Below, piece by piece: positions 15,942-24,261 of a stretch of DNA of 49,701 nucleotides. The notes below the pieces were generated by a model that saw only the letters and a list, made by a program, of their open reading frames with translations, was not told where the DNA came from and made no database searches. Each line of letters opens with the position of its first letter. The stretch's first letter is position 1. The stretch is taken from the NCBI GenBank assembly GCA_029975055.1, contig JARKPU010000044.1:1-49701 (forward strand), written 5' to 3'. The position numbers and the translations under genes were made by a program. The DNA is from Anaerolinea sp. Lineage in GTDB: Bacteria > Chloroflexota > Anaerolineae > Anaerolineales > Anaerolineaceae.

Positions 15942-18824
15942 TCAAGCATTTTGGGTCGAGGCTTCGGTCTCGGCGTCCACGATCCGGATGAAGAGGTCCA
16001 CCAGGCGCGGGTCGAACTGCCTGCCGGATTCCTGGATCAGGTATTCGCGCACGCGGGCGGCCTCCCATGCGCGGCGGTAGGGCCGGTCGAAGCTCAGAGC
16101 ATCCCACACGTCCACCACCGCGAAGACGCGCGCCGCCAGCGGGATCTCTTCGCCCTTCAGGCCATAAGGATAGCCGCTGCCGTCCCAGCGCTCGTGGTGA
16201 TACTGCGGGATGGCCAGCGCCGGACGCAGATAATCGATGGTCGAAAGCATGCGGCGGGCGTTTTCGGGGTGCTGGCGCATCACCACCCATTCTTCCTCAT
16301 CGAGCGCGCCTTCCTTGTGCAGGATGTGGTCGGGCACGCCCAGCTTGCCAATATCATGCAGCAGCGCGCCGATGCGCACGAACTCGAGCTGCTCGTCCTC
16401 CAGCCCGGCTTCGCGCGCCAGCGCCACGGCCAGCTCGCTGACGCGCTGGCTGTGGCCTTCGGTCTCCTTATCGCGCAGCTCCAACGCGCGTGAAAGCCCG
16501 TGAATGGTGGAATTATAGGCCTCGCGTAGCTCGGCGTTCGAGCGCTGGAGATTTTCCAGCAGGTCGGCGTTATAGATGGCGATGGCGGCCTGCGCGGCGA
16601 GGGTTTCGAGGAAGTCCATCCACTCGCGGTCGTATTCCAGGTAAGTGCGGTTAAAGACCTCCAGCACACCTTTCACCTCTTGCTTGGCGATCAACGGCAG
16701 GGCGCAGTAGGTGACGAAATGTTCATGCTGGAGGTCGGCATATTTGAACCCGTCGGCCAGCTCGGGCGGCGGGGCGTTGAGCATCACCCGTTCGCGCCGC
16801 AGCGCAGCCTGCCCGGCGTAACTCTCGCCCACCGCCAGGCTGATCACCGAGGGATCCATGTTGAGGAAACCCTTCCCGGCGGCATACTCGAGCTGCCCGG
16901 TGCGCGGGTTGCTGCGCAAGACCACCGCCGCGCTGACTCCGAGCAGCTCGATGAGCTGGGCGATCAGCAGCTGCAGCGTCAGCGAGAGGTCGGCATTGGC
17001 AGTGATCGAAGCATCCACCAGCTGCAGCCCGGCCAGGCGCTGCAGCTGCACGCCGATGCGCTCTTCGGCGCGCTTGCGCTCGGTGATGTCCAGGATATAC
17101 CAGTCAAAATGGGTCGGCTCGCCGGAGGAATCGCGGTTGACGCTGGTGAAGTCATACACCCAGCGGATATCGCCGTTGGCGCAGATCAACCGGTATTCCT
17201 GCTCGTAATAACGCGCGCCGCTTTCGAGGTGCGCCTGCACCGAGCGGGCCACGCGCTCGCTGTCGCCGGGGTAGATGATCTGGTCGAAGAAATCCTGCCG
17301 GCTGATGAAATCATGCGGGCGGTAGCCGTACTGCGACACATTCGGCGAGACGTACTCCACCGGGCGCTCGCCGCTGGCGCGCACGCGGAAGACCACCACC
17401 GGCCCCTCGGTGAAGAGCTGGTAAGAGCGGCGCAAAGTCTCCTCAAAGGCCAGGCGGTCGGTGATATCGCGCACCACGCCGCGGAAGCCCAGCAGGCTGC
17501 CGTCGCGCCCGCGCACGGCCGTCAGCACCAGCTCGCCGGGGAAGGTCACCCCGTTCGAGCGGGTGAAGCGCATCACCTGCGGGTGCAGCGAGGCCCCGCT
17601 GGCCGCCATCCGGCAAATATCGTGCAAATTGGCCGCCTCGTCGCGCGCCAGCAGCCGGTCGAAGAGCTGGCCGCCGTCGAGGTTCCCAAACAACTCATGC
17701 GCGGCGCGGTTGGCATATCGCAGGCGCCGCGAGGCATCCATCTCGATGAGCATATCCGGCAGCAGCTCGGCAATCTCGCGGAAGCGCGATTCACTCACCT
17801 GCAGGGCGGCCTGGCGCTGCAAAACGGCCTCTTGCATGCGTTGAAAGCTTCCGGCCAGCTCAGACACTTCCACAAACCCCGATTGGATCTTCTCAAAAGG
17901 AACCCACTTCTTAAAGCCCCCCTCGGCAAGCTGGCGGGTGCGCTCGGTGAGCTGCGCCAGCGGTCGCACCACCGAGCGGTCGAGCGAGCGCCCAAAGCGG
18001 ATCATCAGAATGAGGGAGAGAATCGGAACCAGCAGCAGCGCTCCCAGGATGCCCAGGACGTAGCCGCGCAGGCTGAAGAGCAGGGGGGTCTCCACCGAAA
18101 CGGTCCAGCCCGGCGGCTCGATGGCCCCCCGGCTGACCAGCACCGGCAGGCCGTTGAGGATGCGCGGCAGGTGGCGCCCCGGCGGGGGCAGGTCATCCGG
18201 CCGGGTGAAGACCTTACCGCTGCTGCCAATGCGGTTTTGGTTGGCGTCGTAGAGTGCCACCCCCGCATCGGCCTGCTCGGCAGCCAGGCTGCTTTCAAGC
18301 GCATCGTTGAGCGCCTGGATGCGCAGTTCGGCAGCCAGGCGCCCGCCATCGGCCAGCGGGGTGACGAGGTAGATCGTGCTCAGGCCGGTGAGCGGTGATG
18401 TGAGCGGCGCGGTGTAAACCACCAGGCCCGGCGAGAGGGCCGCGCGCAAGTATCCTTGATTGGAAAAATCCAGGCCCAAGTAGCGCCTATCCAGCGGAGC
18501 CAGCCCCACCAGGCGGGCCTGCGCATCGGTGCGATACACGAAATCAAATTGCCTGACCGATTCAGAGAGCAGGTCGAGCGCCTCCTGCCCTCCGCCCAGG
18601 CGGGCCGCGGTAAGCAAAGGCTGCTCGCCGGCTTCCAGGATCAGCCGCAGGCGGTTCGAAAGCGCGCCCACCAGGGCATCCTGGCGCTGGAGGAGCGACC
18701 GCCAGACGAGCGCCCCGGCCATCAGGTCTACCAGCAGCACGGCGGCCAGCACCGGCAGCAGCAGGCGGTTGAACAGCATACGGCGGATGACTGTCTCCAA
18801 AGGGCGCGAGGCAGAGAAGCTCAT
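15942..18824 (-). CDS. Membrane sensor with HAMP, two PAS, GAF and HD-GYP domains
   Basis: About 960 residues. TM helix 1 (residues about 20-42), a periplasmic sensor domain (about 43-255), TM helix 2 (GYVLGILGALLLVPILSLIL), and HAMP (VVRPLAQLTERTRQLAEGGF). PAS1 starts FREIAELLPDMLIEMDAS; PAS2 contains VEYVSPNVSQYGYRP with a PAC ending. A GAF domain (CALPLIAKQEVKGVLEVFN) and an HD-GYP domain with HDIGKLGVPDHI and DGSGYPYGLKGEE follow. The intact HD and GYP motifs predict cyclic-di-GMP hydrolysis controlled by an external signal. The ATG at 18824 is 7 nt from a TATAGT and was preferred over upstream ATG/GTG codons at 18830/18833. Confidence 0.9.
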   Translation of the reverse strand: MSFSASRPLETVIRRMLFNRLLLPVLAAVLLVDLMAGALVWRSLLQRQDALVGALSNRLRLILEAGEQPLLTAARLGGGQEALDLLSESVRQFDFVYRTDAQARLVGLAPLDRRYLGLDFSNQGYLRAALSPGLVVYTAPLTSPLTGLSTIYLVTPLADGGRLAAELRIQALNDALESSLAAEQADAGVALYDANQNRIGSSGKVFTRPDDLPPPGRHLPRILNGLPVLVSRGAIEPPGWTVSVETPLLFSLRGYVLGILGALLLVPILSLILMIRFGRSLDRSVVRPLAQLTERTRQLAEGGFKKWVPFEKIQSGFVEVSELAGSFQRMQEAVLQRQAALQVSESRFREIAELLPDMLIEMDASRRLRYANRAAHELFGNLDGGQLFDRLLARDEAANLHDICRMAASGASLHPQVMRFTRSNGVTFPGELVLTAVRGRDGSLLGFRGVVRDITDRLAFEETLRRSYQLFTEGPVVVFRVRASGERPVEYVSPNVSQYGYRPHDFISRQDFFDQIIYPGDSERVARSVQAHLESGARYYEQEYRLICANGDIRWVYDFTSVNRDSSGEPTHFDWYILDITERKRAEERIGVQLQRLAGLQLVDASITANADLSLTLQLLIAQLIELLGVSAAVVLRSNPRTGQLEYAAGKGFLNMDPSVISLAVGESYAGQAALRRERVMLNAPPPELADGFKYADLQHEHFVTYCALPLIAKQEVKGVLEVFNRTYLEYDREWMDFLETLAAQAAIAIYNADLLENLQRSNAELREAYNSTIHGLSRALELRDKETEGHSQRVSELAVALAREAGLEDEQLEFVRIGALLHDIGKLGVPDHILHKEGALDEEEWVVMRQHPENARRMLSTIDYLRPALAIPQYHHERWDGSGYPYGLKGEEIPLAARVFAVVDVWDALSFDRPYRRAWEAARVREYLIQESGRQFDPRLVDLFIRIVDAETEASTQNA

Positions 18825-18831
18825 TCTCATC

Positions 18832-18860
18832 ACTATACCAGAAAGAAATCGGATTCACAA
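18832..18860 (-). promoter_or_regulatory. Promoter for a leaderless HD-GYP sensor message
   Basis: On the minus strand TTGTGA (18860-18855) and TATAGT (18837-18832) are separated by exactly 17 bp. Transcription would begin at or next to the ATG at 18824, leaving no room for a ribosome binding site, and none is present. Confidence 0.6.
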
Positions 18861-18962
18861 ACGCAACCTACTCACCTGCGGGGGTGTTAATCGAAAAAGA
18901 ATAAACACACGATTCTCATTTCAAGGTATACTCACGCCTCGGAAAGAGAGCATCCTTCATTC

Positions 18963-19883
18963 ATGAAACACGCCGTTTCCATCAGCATCGGAAGCTCAAA
19001 ACGAAACAAGACCGTCGAGATCGACCTGCTGGGCGAGAAAGTACGCCTGGAACGCATCGGCACCGACGGCGACATCGAACAGGCCGCCCGCCTTTACCAG
19101 GAACTGGACGGCAAGGTGGACGCCTTTGGCGTGGGCGGCACCGACCTGGGCCTGATGGTGGCCGGAAAATGGTACCCCCTGCACTCCATCCGGAAAATGG
19201 TGCGCTTCGTGCGCAAAACGCCCCTGGTGGATGGCACCGGCCTCAAAACCACCCTCGAACCGCGCGTCGCCCGCCTGCTGCAAAGCCTGGATGGCTCGCT
19301 GCCGCGCAAAACAGCCCTCGTGACCACCGCGGTTGACCGCTGGGGCATGGCCGAGGCCGCGCTCAAAGCCGGCTACTCCTGCACCTTTGGCGACCTGATC
19401 TATTCGCTGGGCATCCCCATTCCGCTGCACTCGCCCCGCAGCATCCGCGCGCTGGCGGCAGTGCTCATGCCGCTCATCTCGCGCCTGCCCTTCCACTGGG
19501 TGTACCCGGTGGGGGCTTCGCAAGGCACGCGCAAACCCGCCCACACGCGGTTCTTCGAGCAGGCCGGGGTGGTGCTGGGCGACTGCCACTACATCTACCG
19601 CTATATGCCGGACGACATGACGGGCAAGGTGGTGGTGACCAACACCACCACGCGTGAAGATGTGGAAACCTTCCGGCAGTGCGGCGTGCGCATGCTCATC
19701 ACCACCACCCCGGTGCTCGATGGGCGCTCCTTTGGCACCAACATGATGGAAGCCGCCCTGCTGGCAGCCAGCGGCCGCCGCGAACCGGTAGATTACGCCC
19801 ATCCGCAGGGATATTTCGCCTGGCTGGGCCGCCTGGTGGATGAGCTGGGCCTCCAGCCGCAGGTGCAGGAGCTTTCGGCATGA
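18963..19883 (+). CDS. Conserved protein of the type sometimes labelled quinate 5-dehydrogenase
   Basis: A 306-residue soluble protein with no signal. It has a conserved-looking Gly-rich VDAFGVGGTDLGLMVAGKWY (about residues 53-70), a TALVTTAVDRWGMAEAA segment and a VVVTNTTTREDVETFR Rossmann-like stretch near residue 220. I recall close relatives in Chloroflexota being annotated as quinate 5-dehydrogenase, but no diagnostic catalytic motif is visible, so the substrate is open. It overlaps the nucleotidyltransferase downstream by 4 bp (ATGA), so the two probably act together. Confidence 0.6.
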   Translation: MKHAVSISIGSSKRNKTVEIDLLGEKVRLERIGTDGDIEQAARLYQELDGKVDAFGVGGTDLGLMVAGKWYPLHSIRKMVRFVRKTPLVDGTGLKTTLEPRVARLLQSLDGSLPRKTALVTTAVDRWGMAEAALKAGYSCTFGDLIYSLGIPIPLHSPRSIRALAAVLMPLISRLPFHWVYPVGASQGTRKPAHTRFFEQAGVVLGDCHYIYRYMPDDMTGKVVVTNTTTREDVETFRQCGVRMLITTTPVLDGRSFGTNMMEAALLAASGRREPVDYAHPQGYFAWLGRLVDELGLQPQVQELSA

Positions 19884-20641
19884 ACGTCATCGTCACCGCA
19901 GGGGGCCGCCCACAGCCCGGAGACCCGCTTTACCCGCTCACCCAGGGGGGCGTCAAAGCCATGCTGAACGTGGCCGGGAAGCCGATGATCCAATGGGTGT
20001 TGGATGCCCTGGGCGGCTCCAGCGCCGCCGGGCATATCCTGGTGGTGGGGCTGCCCGCGCTGGATGGCCTGACGTGCTCCAAACCGCTCTCTTCCCTGCC
20101 CGACGCGGGCGACATGCTGGCCAACATCCAGGCCGGCGCCCGCGAGCTGGCGCGCCTCGACCCCGCCGCGCAGCACGTGCTGGTCTGCTCGTCCGATATC
20201 CCCGCCCTGCGCCCCGAGATGGTCGACTGGCTGGCAGCCGAAGCGCTGAAGGCCGACGCAGACTTGTGCTACAACGTGATCCGCCGCGAGGTGATGGAAA
20301 CGCGCTTCCCCGGCTCCAGGCGCACCTATGTCCGCCTGGTGGAGGGCCGGTTTTGCGGCGGTGATCTGAATGCCGTCCGCCAGAGCGTGGCGCTGGGCCG
20401 CCACCCCGCCTGGGAGCGCATCATCGCGGCGCGCAAGAACCCGCTGCGCCAGGCCGGGCTGCTTGGCCTGGATACGCTCCTCCTGCTGCTGGCCGGGCGC
20501 TTGAGCCTGCCGCGCGCTGAACAGAGCGCCGCCCGGCACCTGGGCATTCATGGCCGCGCGCTCCTTTGCCCCTACGCAGAGCTGGGCATGGACGTGGATA
20601 AGCCGTTTCAGTTGGAGCTGTTAGAGCGGTCGATGAGATGA
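19880..20641 (+). CDS. MobA-like NTP transferase (GT-A fold)
   Basis: A 253-residue nucleotidyltransferase. It begins MNVIVTAGGRPQPGDPLYP, a variant of the nucleotide-binding GG-x-GTR/SP loop, followed by the conserved KAMLNVAGKPMIQWVLDAL. The metal-binding acidic motif is VCSSDIPAL. A D-x-D-like LGMDVDKPFQLELL near the end supports the GT-A fold. It would transfer a nucleotidyl group to a sugar phosphate or cofactor precursor; the substrate is unknown. It is translationally coupled to the preceding gene. Confidence 0.75.
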   Translation: MNVIVTAGGRPQPGDPLYPLTQGGVKAMLNVAGKPMIQWVLDALGGSSAAGHILVVGLPALDGLTCSKPLSSLPDAGDMLANIQAGARELARLDPAAQHVLVCSSDIPALRPEMVDWLAAEALKADADLCYNVIRREVMETRFPGSRRTYVRLVEGRFCGGDLNAVRQSVALGRHPAWERIIAARKNPLRQAGLLGLDTLLLLLAGRLSLPRAEQSAARHLGIHGRALLCPYAELGMDVDKPFQLELLERSMR

Positions 20642-20758
20642 TGAGTCAACGTGACGATGAGTGTATCCCTTCATCTTTCGCCTCGTTCATTGCGATGAAT
20701 CCTCGCCTGCCGACCGCATTGACCTCCCTACTCATCATCTCCTCAACCTGACATCCCC

Positions 20759-21301
20759 ATGCTCTCCACCCTTCTCGCCTGTGACTCGCGCCTGACCAGC
20801 GCCCTGCGCCTCGACCCGCGCCAGAGCGCCCGCTGGGGCCTGGCCGTCTTGCTGGCGCATTCGGGCGATTCCTGGCTGTGGATGGCCGCCCTGGTGCTGC
20901 TCTGGTGGGCGGGCAGCCCGTTCTGGAAGCAAACAGCCGTGCTCATGGCGGCGGCGGTGGGCACCCAGGCCCTGGTGATCTTCGCGCTCAAGCAGGCCAT
21001 CCGCCGCCGCCGCCCCGAAGGCGATTGGGGTTCCATCTACCGCAGCATCGATCCGCACTCCTTCCCCTCCGGCCACGCCACGCGCGCCGCGCTGCTGGCG
21101 GTGGTCGCCCTTGGGCTGGGGCCGGGCTGGTTCGGGCTGGCGCTCTCATGCTGGGCGCCGCTCGTCTCGCTGGCGCGGGTGGCCACCGGCGTGCACTACC
21201 TCTCGGATGTGCTGGCCGGCACATTGATCGGCCTCTTGATGGGCGCGGCAATCCTGGCGCTCCAGGCCCCCCTTTTGCAGCTGCTCGCCTTTCTGCTCTA
21301 A
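20759..21301 (+). CDS. PAP2-type lipid phosphatase, undecaprenyl-diphosphatase-like
   Basis: A 180-residue integral membrane phosphatase with the three PAP2 signature motifs: KQAIRRRRPEG, PHSFPSGHATRA and SLARVATGVHYLSDVLAG. Five or so hydrophobic helices are visible. It probably dephosphorylates an isoprenoid or phospholipid pyrophosphate at the membrane, for example in recycling the peptidoglycan carrier. Its TAA stop lies at the very edge of repeat A copy 1. The 117 bp before it hold a 12-bp inverted repeat (20635-20646 with 20730-20741). Confidence 0.85.
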   Translation: MLSTLLACDSRLTSALRLDPRQSARWGLAVLLAHSGDSWLWMAALVLLWWAGSPFWKQTAVLMAAAVGTQALVIFALKQAIRRRRPEGDWGSIYRSIDPHSFPSGHATRAALLAVVALGLGPGWFGLALSCWAPLVSLARVATGVHYLSDVLAGTLIGLLMGAAILALQAPLLQLLAFLL

Positions 21302-21387
21302 GTACTCTGTCAACAATCATTGGATGGGTTATATTTGAGGCTTCGCCCCAAATATAACCATCAACATCAACTTGACTGACCACTAAG
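21300..21387 (-). mobile_element. Palindromic repeat family A, copy 1 (MITE-like)
   Basis: Read on the minus strand it starts TTAGTGGTCAGTCAAGTTGA and ends ATGATTGTTGACAGAGTACT, matching the copy at 33271-33363 except for scattered changes. The centre is a hairpin (GGTTATATTTGGGGC with its complement). The two ends are imperfect inverted repeats of each other. It begins at the stop codon of the PAP2 gene. Confidence 0.75.
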
Positions 21388-21550
21388 CGGGTTACTCGCC
21401 AAATTCCTGGATTCTTCCCTCACCCTGCCCTCTCCCAGAGGGAGAGGGTTTTCCCTCCCTTCTCCCTCATGGACGCGCTTCGCGCACCCGTAGGAGTGAG
21501 GGCCGGGGATGAGGGAGAATGTTTTGATCTTGGCGGGAAAACCACTAAGC
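21388..21550. other. Intergenic low-complexity spacer
   Basis: Holds a C/T-rich then G/A-rich inverted segment (CCCTCTCCC ... GGGAGAGGG at about 21430-21450, and TCCCTCAT ... ATGAGGGA). These can form weak hairpins. I see no gene here. Confidence 0.5.
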
Positions 21551-21617
21551 CAGATGGTGTGTTTCTATTTCAATAAATTGTGGGGCAAGCCCCACAATTT
21601 ATTGAAAAACCGAAGCG
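21551..21617 (-). repeat. Palindromic repeat family B, copy 1
   Basis: A perfect 19-bp stem (21568-21586 with 21589-21607) with a 2-base loop. Left outer flank CCAGATGGTGTGTTTC and right outer flank ACCGAAGCG match the other B copies when read on the minus strand. Confidence 0.8.
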
Positions 21618-21687
21618 CCATCCTAAGCCAGTCCCTGCCCGCTGCGCGGGGATTTTCTTGCCGTTCCTAAACATTAAAATAAGATTA

Positions 21688-21770
21688 GAGTTTCGAGAAA
21701 CTCCAAATTGGTGCGCAAAAACGGGCTTACTGAAGCCTACTTTGAAGCCTACCTCTTGTTATTCTATAGT
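21688..21770 (+). promoter_or_regulatory. Promoter and operators for the small-peptide cluster
   Basis: TTGAAG (21742-21747) and TATAGT (21765-21770) are 17 bp apart. The -35 lies in the second of two direct repeats TGAAGCCTAC at 21731-21740 and 21743-21752, 12 bp apart, the spacing favoured by response regulators binding one face of the helix. Further upstream GAGTTTC-GA-GAAACTC (21688-21703) is a 7-bp palindrome. This suggests regulated transcription of the peptide, DUF5317, NHLP-like and HD-GYP genes. Confidence 0.65.
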
Positions 21771-21800
21771 TACCACAATCTTCTTTTGGAGGGAATGATC

Positions 21801-21935
21801 ATGAAACAGCAGTTCACCTACATCGCCAGCCGCATCGATAGCCAGAAAGTCCGCCTGGCTTTCTTCGTCCTCACCCTGGTCCTCTTCATCCTTGGCGCCG
21901 GTGCCCCGGAAGACAGCGGTGGGTTCTTCCACTAA
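21801..21935 (+). CDS. 44-aa hydrophobic peptide, possible signal or regulatory peptide
   Basis: A short ORF with a charged N-terminus (MKQQFTYIASRIDSQKVR), one hydrophobic segment (LAFFVLTLVLFILGAG) and an acidic/aromatic tail APEDSGGFFH. GGAGGG lies eight bases before the ATG at 21801, and a clear promoter lies upstream. The shape (positive N-terminus, membrane segment, short external tail) is that of secreted or membrane-displayed peptides. I recognise no named family. It is 6 bp from the DUF5317 gene, so co-expression is likely; a signalling role is inference. Confidence 0.65.
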   Translation: MKQQFTYIASRIDSQKVRLAFFVLTLVLFILGAGAPEDSGGFFH

Positions 21936-21941
21936 ATCTTC

Positions 21942-22547
21942 ATGTTCCTAATCGCTGCGGTCATTGTTGGACTGGTCGCCGGGTTGCTCCGTTCGGTCAT
22001 CTCACGGCGGCCAGTCCAGTTCTTTGACCTCCGGTTGACGTGGCTCGTGCCGATCGCGTTCGTGCCGCAGTTGATCGCCTTCGTTTTACCAACCAAAGCG
22101 ACCTTTCCAGACAACCTGGCCCCGGCCGCATTGGTCTTTTCGCAGGCAGGCCTGCTGGTCTTTGCCCTGGCGAACTTTAACAAACCCGGCTTCTGGCTCC
22201 TCAGCCTCGGGCTGGCGCTCAACCTGACGGTGATCGTTCTGAACGGCGGGTTGATGCCCATCAGCCCCGAGACGGTGCGGGTGATCTTCCCCGATGCGCC
22301 CGCCGGAGCGATGGTGATCGGCGAACGGCTCGGAACCGGCAAGGACATCCTCCTGACCGTCGAGCAGACTCGCCTGTGGGCGTTCTCGGACCGCTTCTTG
22401 ATTCCTTACGGGCCGGGGTATCACGTGGCATTTAGCGCCGGCGACGCCATCGTCGCGTTGGGGGTCATCGCTGCCTTCTGGGCCATCGGCGCGCCCGCCA
22501 ACCAAAGGCTGATCGCCCAGGTCAGCCGCGAACCAGGGGGAATTTGA
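21942..22547 (+). CDS. DUF5317 membrane protein
   Basis: A 201-residue integral membrane protein with about six hydrophobic segments. The conserved NGGLMPISPETV segment near residue 102 and a late VAFSAGDAIVALGVIAAFW segment are features of the DUF5317 family. The function of the family is unknown to me. Its gene is sandwiched between the 44-aa peptide and the NHLP-like protein, all on one strand with gaps of 6-10 bp, so it may export, process or sense one of the small proteins. Confidence 0.8.
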   Translation: MFLIAAVIVGLVAGLLRSVISRRPVQFFDLRLTWLVPIAFVPQLIAFVLPTKATFPDNLAPAALVFSQAGLLVFALANFNKPGFWLLSLGLALNLTVIVLNGGLMPISPETVRVIFPDAPAGAMVIGERLGTGKDILLTVEQTRLWAFSDRFLIPYGPGYHVAFSAGDAIVALGVIAAFWAIGAPANQRLIAQVSREPGGI

Positions 22548-22557
22548 TGGAGGACAC

Positions 22558-22851
22558 ATGGTAACCGATTTTCAAGAGAGCAATTGCACCGGCCCGCGCA
22601 ACACGCGCCCGCAGCAAGAGCTGAGCCGCCTGCTCACCGCGGCGGTGATCAGCTCGCGCTTCCGCAAGATGCTCCTCACCAACCCAGATAAAGCCATCTC
22701 CGCCGGTTACGGCGGCGAGAGCTTCCACTTGCCGGGTGAAGAAACCAGCCGGCTTGCATCGATCCACGCCTCCAACCTGGCGGATTTTGCCTCGCAGGTC
22801 CGCAACCTGGAAGCCACCTGGTTGGGCGGTGCTTATCCCGGGGGCGATTAA
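22558..22851 (+). CDS. NHLP-leader-like small protein (Os1348-type)
   Basis: A 97-residue protein whose middle (about residues 20-75) reads ELSRLLTAAVISSRFRKMLL...DKAISAGYGGESFHLPGEETSRLASI. This resembles nitrile-hydratase-leader-like precursor peptides of the Os1348 type, where the leader recruits maturation or export machinery. The C-terminus ends WLGGAYPGGD with a GG that could be a cleavage site. No radical-SAM or lanthionine enzyme is nearby, so either it is matured elsewhere or it is a leader-fold protein used for regulation. SD AGGACAC is weak. Confidence 0.6.
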   Translation: MVTDFQESNCTGPRNTRPQQELSRLLTAAVISSRFRKMLLTNPDKAISAGYGGESFHLPGEETSRLASIHASNLADFASQVRNLEATWLGGAYPGGD

Positions 22852-22933
22852 CCTCACCCCCCGCCTCCCAATGAAGCCGAGGCCGGTTGAACTCGATGAT
22901 CAAAAACGCCTCGCCTATGGGGGAGATAAAGCT

Positions 22934-24070
22934 ATGACTACGGGTAATTTACAGGCTTCAGACTTATGGAAACGGGCCATTCCTGGCACGGGTCTATTCT
23001 CGCGCGACAGGATGAACAATATCTTTAACCTCAGCAGACAGCTCGTTGCCACCAACCGACTCGACATCCTCCTCGACAGCATCGCCCGCCACGCGGTCGA
23101 AATCTTGCAGGTCAAGTTCAGCCGGATCATCACCCTCGAACCGGACGGCTCTCTGGTGAGCCAGGCGCAGCACTTCGCCCAGGCTCTGCCGCACCTTGCG
23201 GTGGAACGCCTGCGCGGGCTTTCCATCAGCCTGCCGGTTTACCGCCAGGCCGTCAATGGCCGCACGCCGGTCTTGCTCCGCCGCGATGAAGCCGGTTTGA
23301 CCTTTCGAGAACGGACCGAGTTGGGGTTGGATATCGTCGAAAGCCTGTACCTGATCCCCCTGCGCGTGGACGCAGAAGGATTGGGAGTCCTCGCTCTCGG
23401 CGACAGCTGGATGACCACCCGCGAACCCTCGGAAGAAGAGAGATTGCGGCTGGCCATGCTCATCGCCGACCAGGCCGCCAGCGCGGTGTACCGCGTGCGC
23501 CTCTCGAACCGCCTGAAGGAAGCCCAGCTCGAGACGGTCCTGGCCCTGGCCAAGACCATCGAGGCGCGCGACACCTACACCGGCGGCCATTCCGACCGCA
23601 TGACCCAGCTGGCCGTGCAAACCGCCGAACGGATGAACTGCTCGTATGAAGAGGTGCAGGCCATTCGCTGGGCTTCGCTGCTGCATGACATCGGCAAGAT
23701 CAGCATTCCCGATGAGGTGCTGCACAAGCCGGGCGCGCTCGACCTGCAAGAATGGGACCTGGTCAAGAGCCACCCCCAAAAGGGCGCGGAGATTATCCTG
23801 ATGGCTTCCAACCTGGAGCACGTGGCGGTGCTGGTGCTGGCTCACCACGAAAAATATGACGGCTCCGGGTACCCCTATGGACTGGAAAAACAGCGCATCC
23901 CGCTCGGGGCGCGCATCTTAGCTGTGGTAGATGCGTATTCGGCGATGACCGACGGGCGGGTGTACCGCAAGCCGATCTCGCATAGCGAGGCAATCGATGA
24001 ACTGCGCCGCTGCGCGGGTACACACTTCGACCCGCTGGTGGTGGAGGTGTTCATCGGCCTGTTTGCCTGA
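22934..24070 (+). CDS. GAF-HD-GYP cyclic-di-GMP phosphodiesterase
   Basis: A 378-residue soluble signalling protein. A GAF domain (about residues 30-180, RLDILLDSIARHAVEILQV) is followed by an HD-GYP domain with HSDRMTQLA, LLHDIGKISIPDEVLHKPG and DGSGYPYGLEKQRIP, all intact. It should hydrolyse cyclic-di-GMP in response to a small ligand or redox input. I chose the ATG at 22934, preceded by GGGGGAG; in-frame ATGs at 22871 and 22736 have no site and the latter overlaps the NHLP-like gene. It closes the peptide cluster. Confidence 0.87.
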   Translation: MTTGNLQASDLWKRAIPGTGLFSRDRMNNIFNLSRQLVATNRLDILLDSIARHAVEILQVKFSRIITLEPDGSLVSQAQHFAQALPHLAVERLRGLSISLPVYRQAVNGRTPVLLRRDEAGLTFRERTELGLDIVESLYLIPLRVDAEGLGVLALGDSWMTTREPSEEERLRLAMLIADQAASAVYRVRLSNRLKEAQLETVLALAKTIEARDTYTGGHSDRMTQLAVQTAERMNCSYEEVQAIRWASLLHDIGKISIPDEVLHKPGALDLQEWDLVKSHPQKGAEIILMASNLEHVAVLVLAHHEKYDGSGYPYGLEKQRIPLGARILAVVDAYSAMTDGRVYRKPISHSEAIDELRRCAGTHFDPLVVEVFIGLFA

Positions 24071-24100
24071 CGCAGGCGGCTCTTCCTTAATAAACAGATG

Positions 24101-24205
24101 GAGGGACATACCCTCCACAATCAACCTGACAGTAACTGCCGTTCGTTCGGCAGTTCGACCGCCCTACTCCCCAAGCCCCTCCCCCCATGCGTTCCGGGGG
24201 GAGGG
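24101..24205. terminator. Cluster of three intergenic hairpins
   Basis: GGAGGG-ACATA-CCCTCC (24101-24117), AACTGCCG-TTCGTT-CGGCAGTT (24134-24155) and CCCTCCCCCC-N9-GGGGGGAGGG (24177-24205). They lie between convergent HD-GYP and 7TM genes and probably end both transcripts. None has a U tract, so classical rho-independent termination is unsure. Confidence 0.5.
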
Positions 24206-24261
24206 CAATTTAACCCGCCGTGCAACAGCCTTCAAGCCGCCCAGGGGTGAGGCCCCGGCGC

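Noticed and set aside
16680..18398. Long open frame of about 570 codons antisense to the HD-GYP sensor
   Set aside because: The minus-strand frame has complete PAS, GAF and HD-GYP motifs; this one has none.
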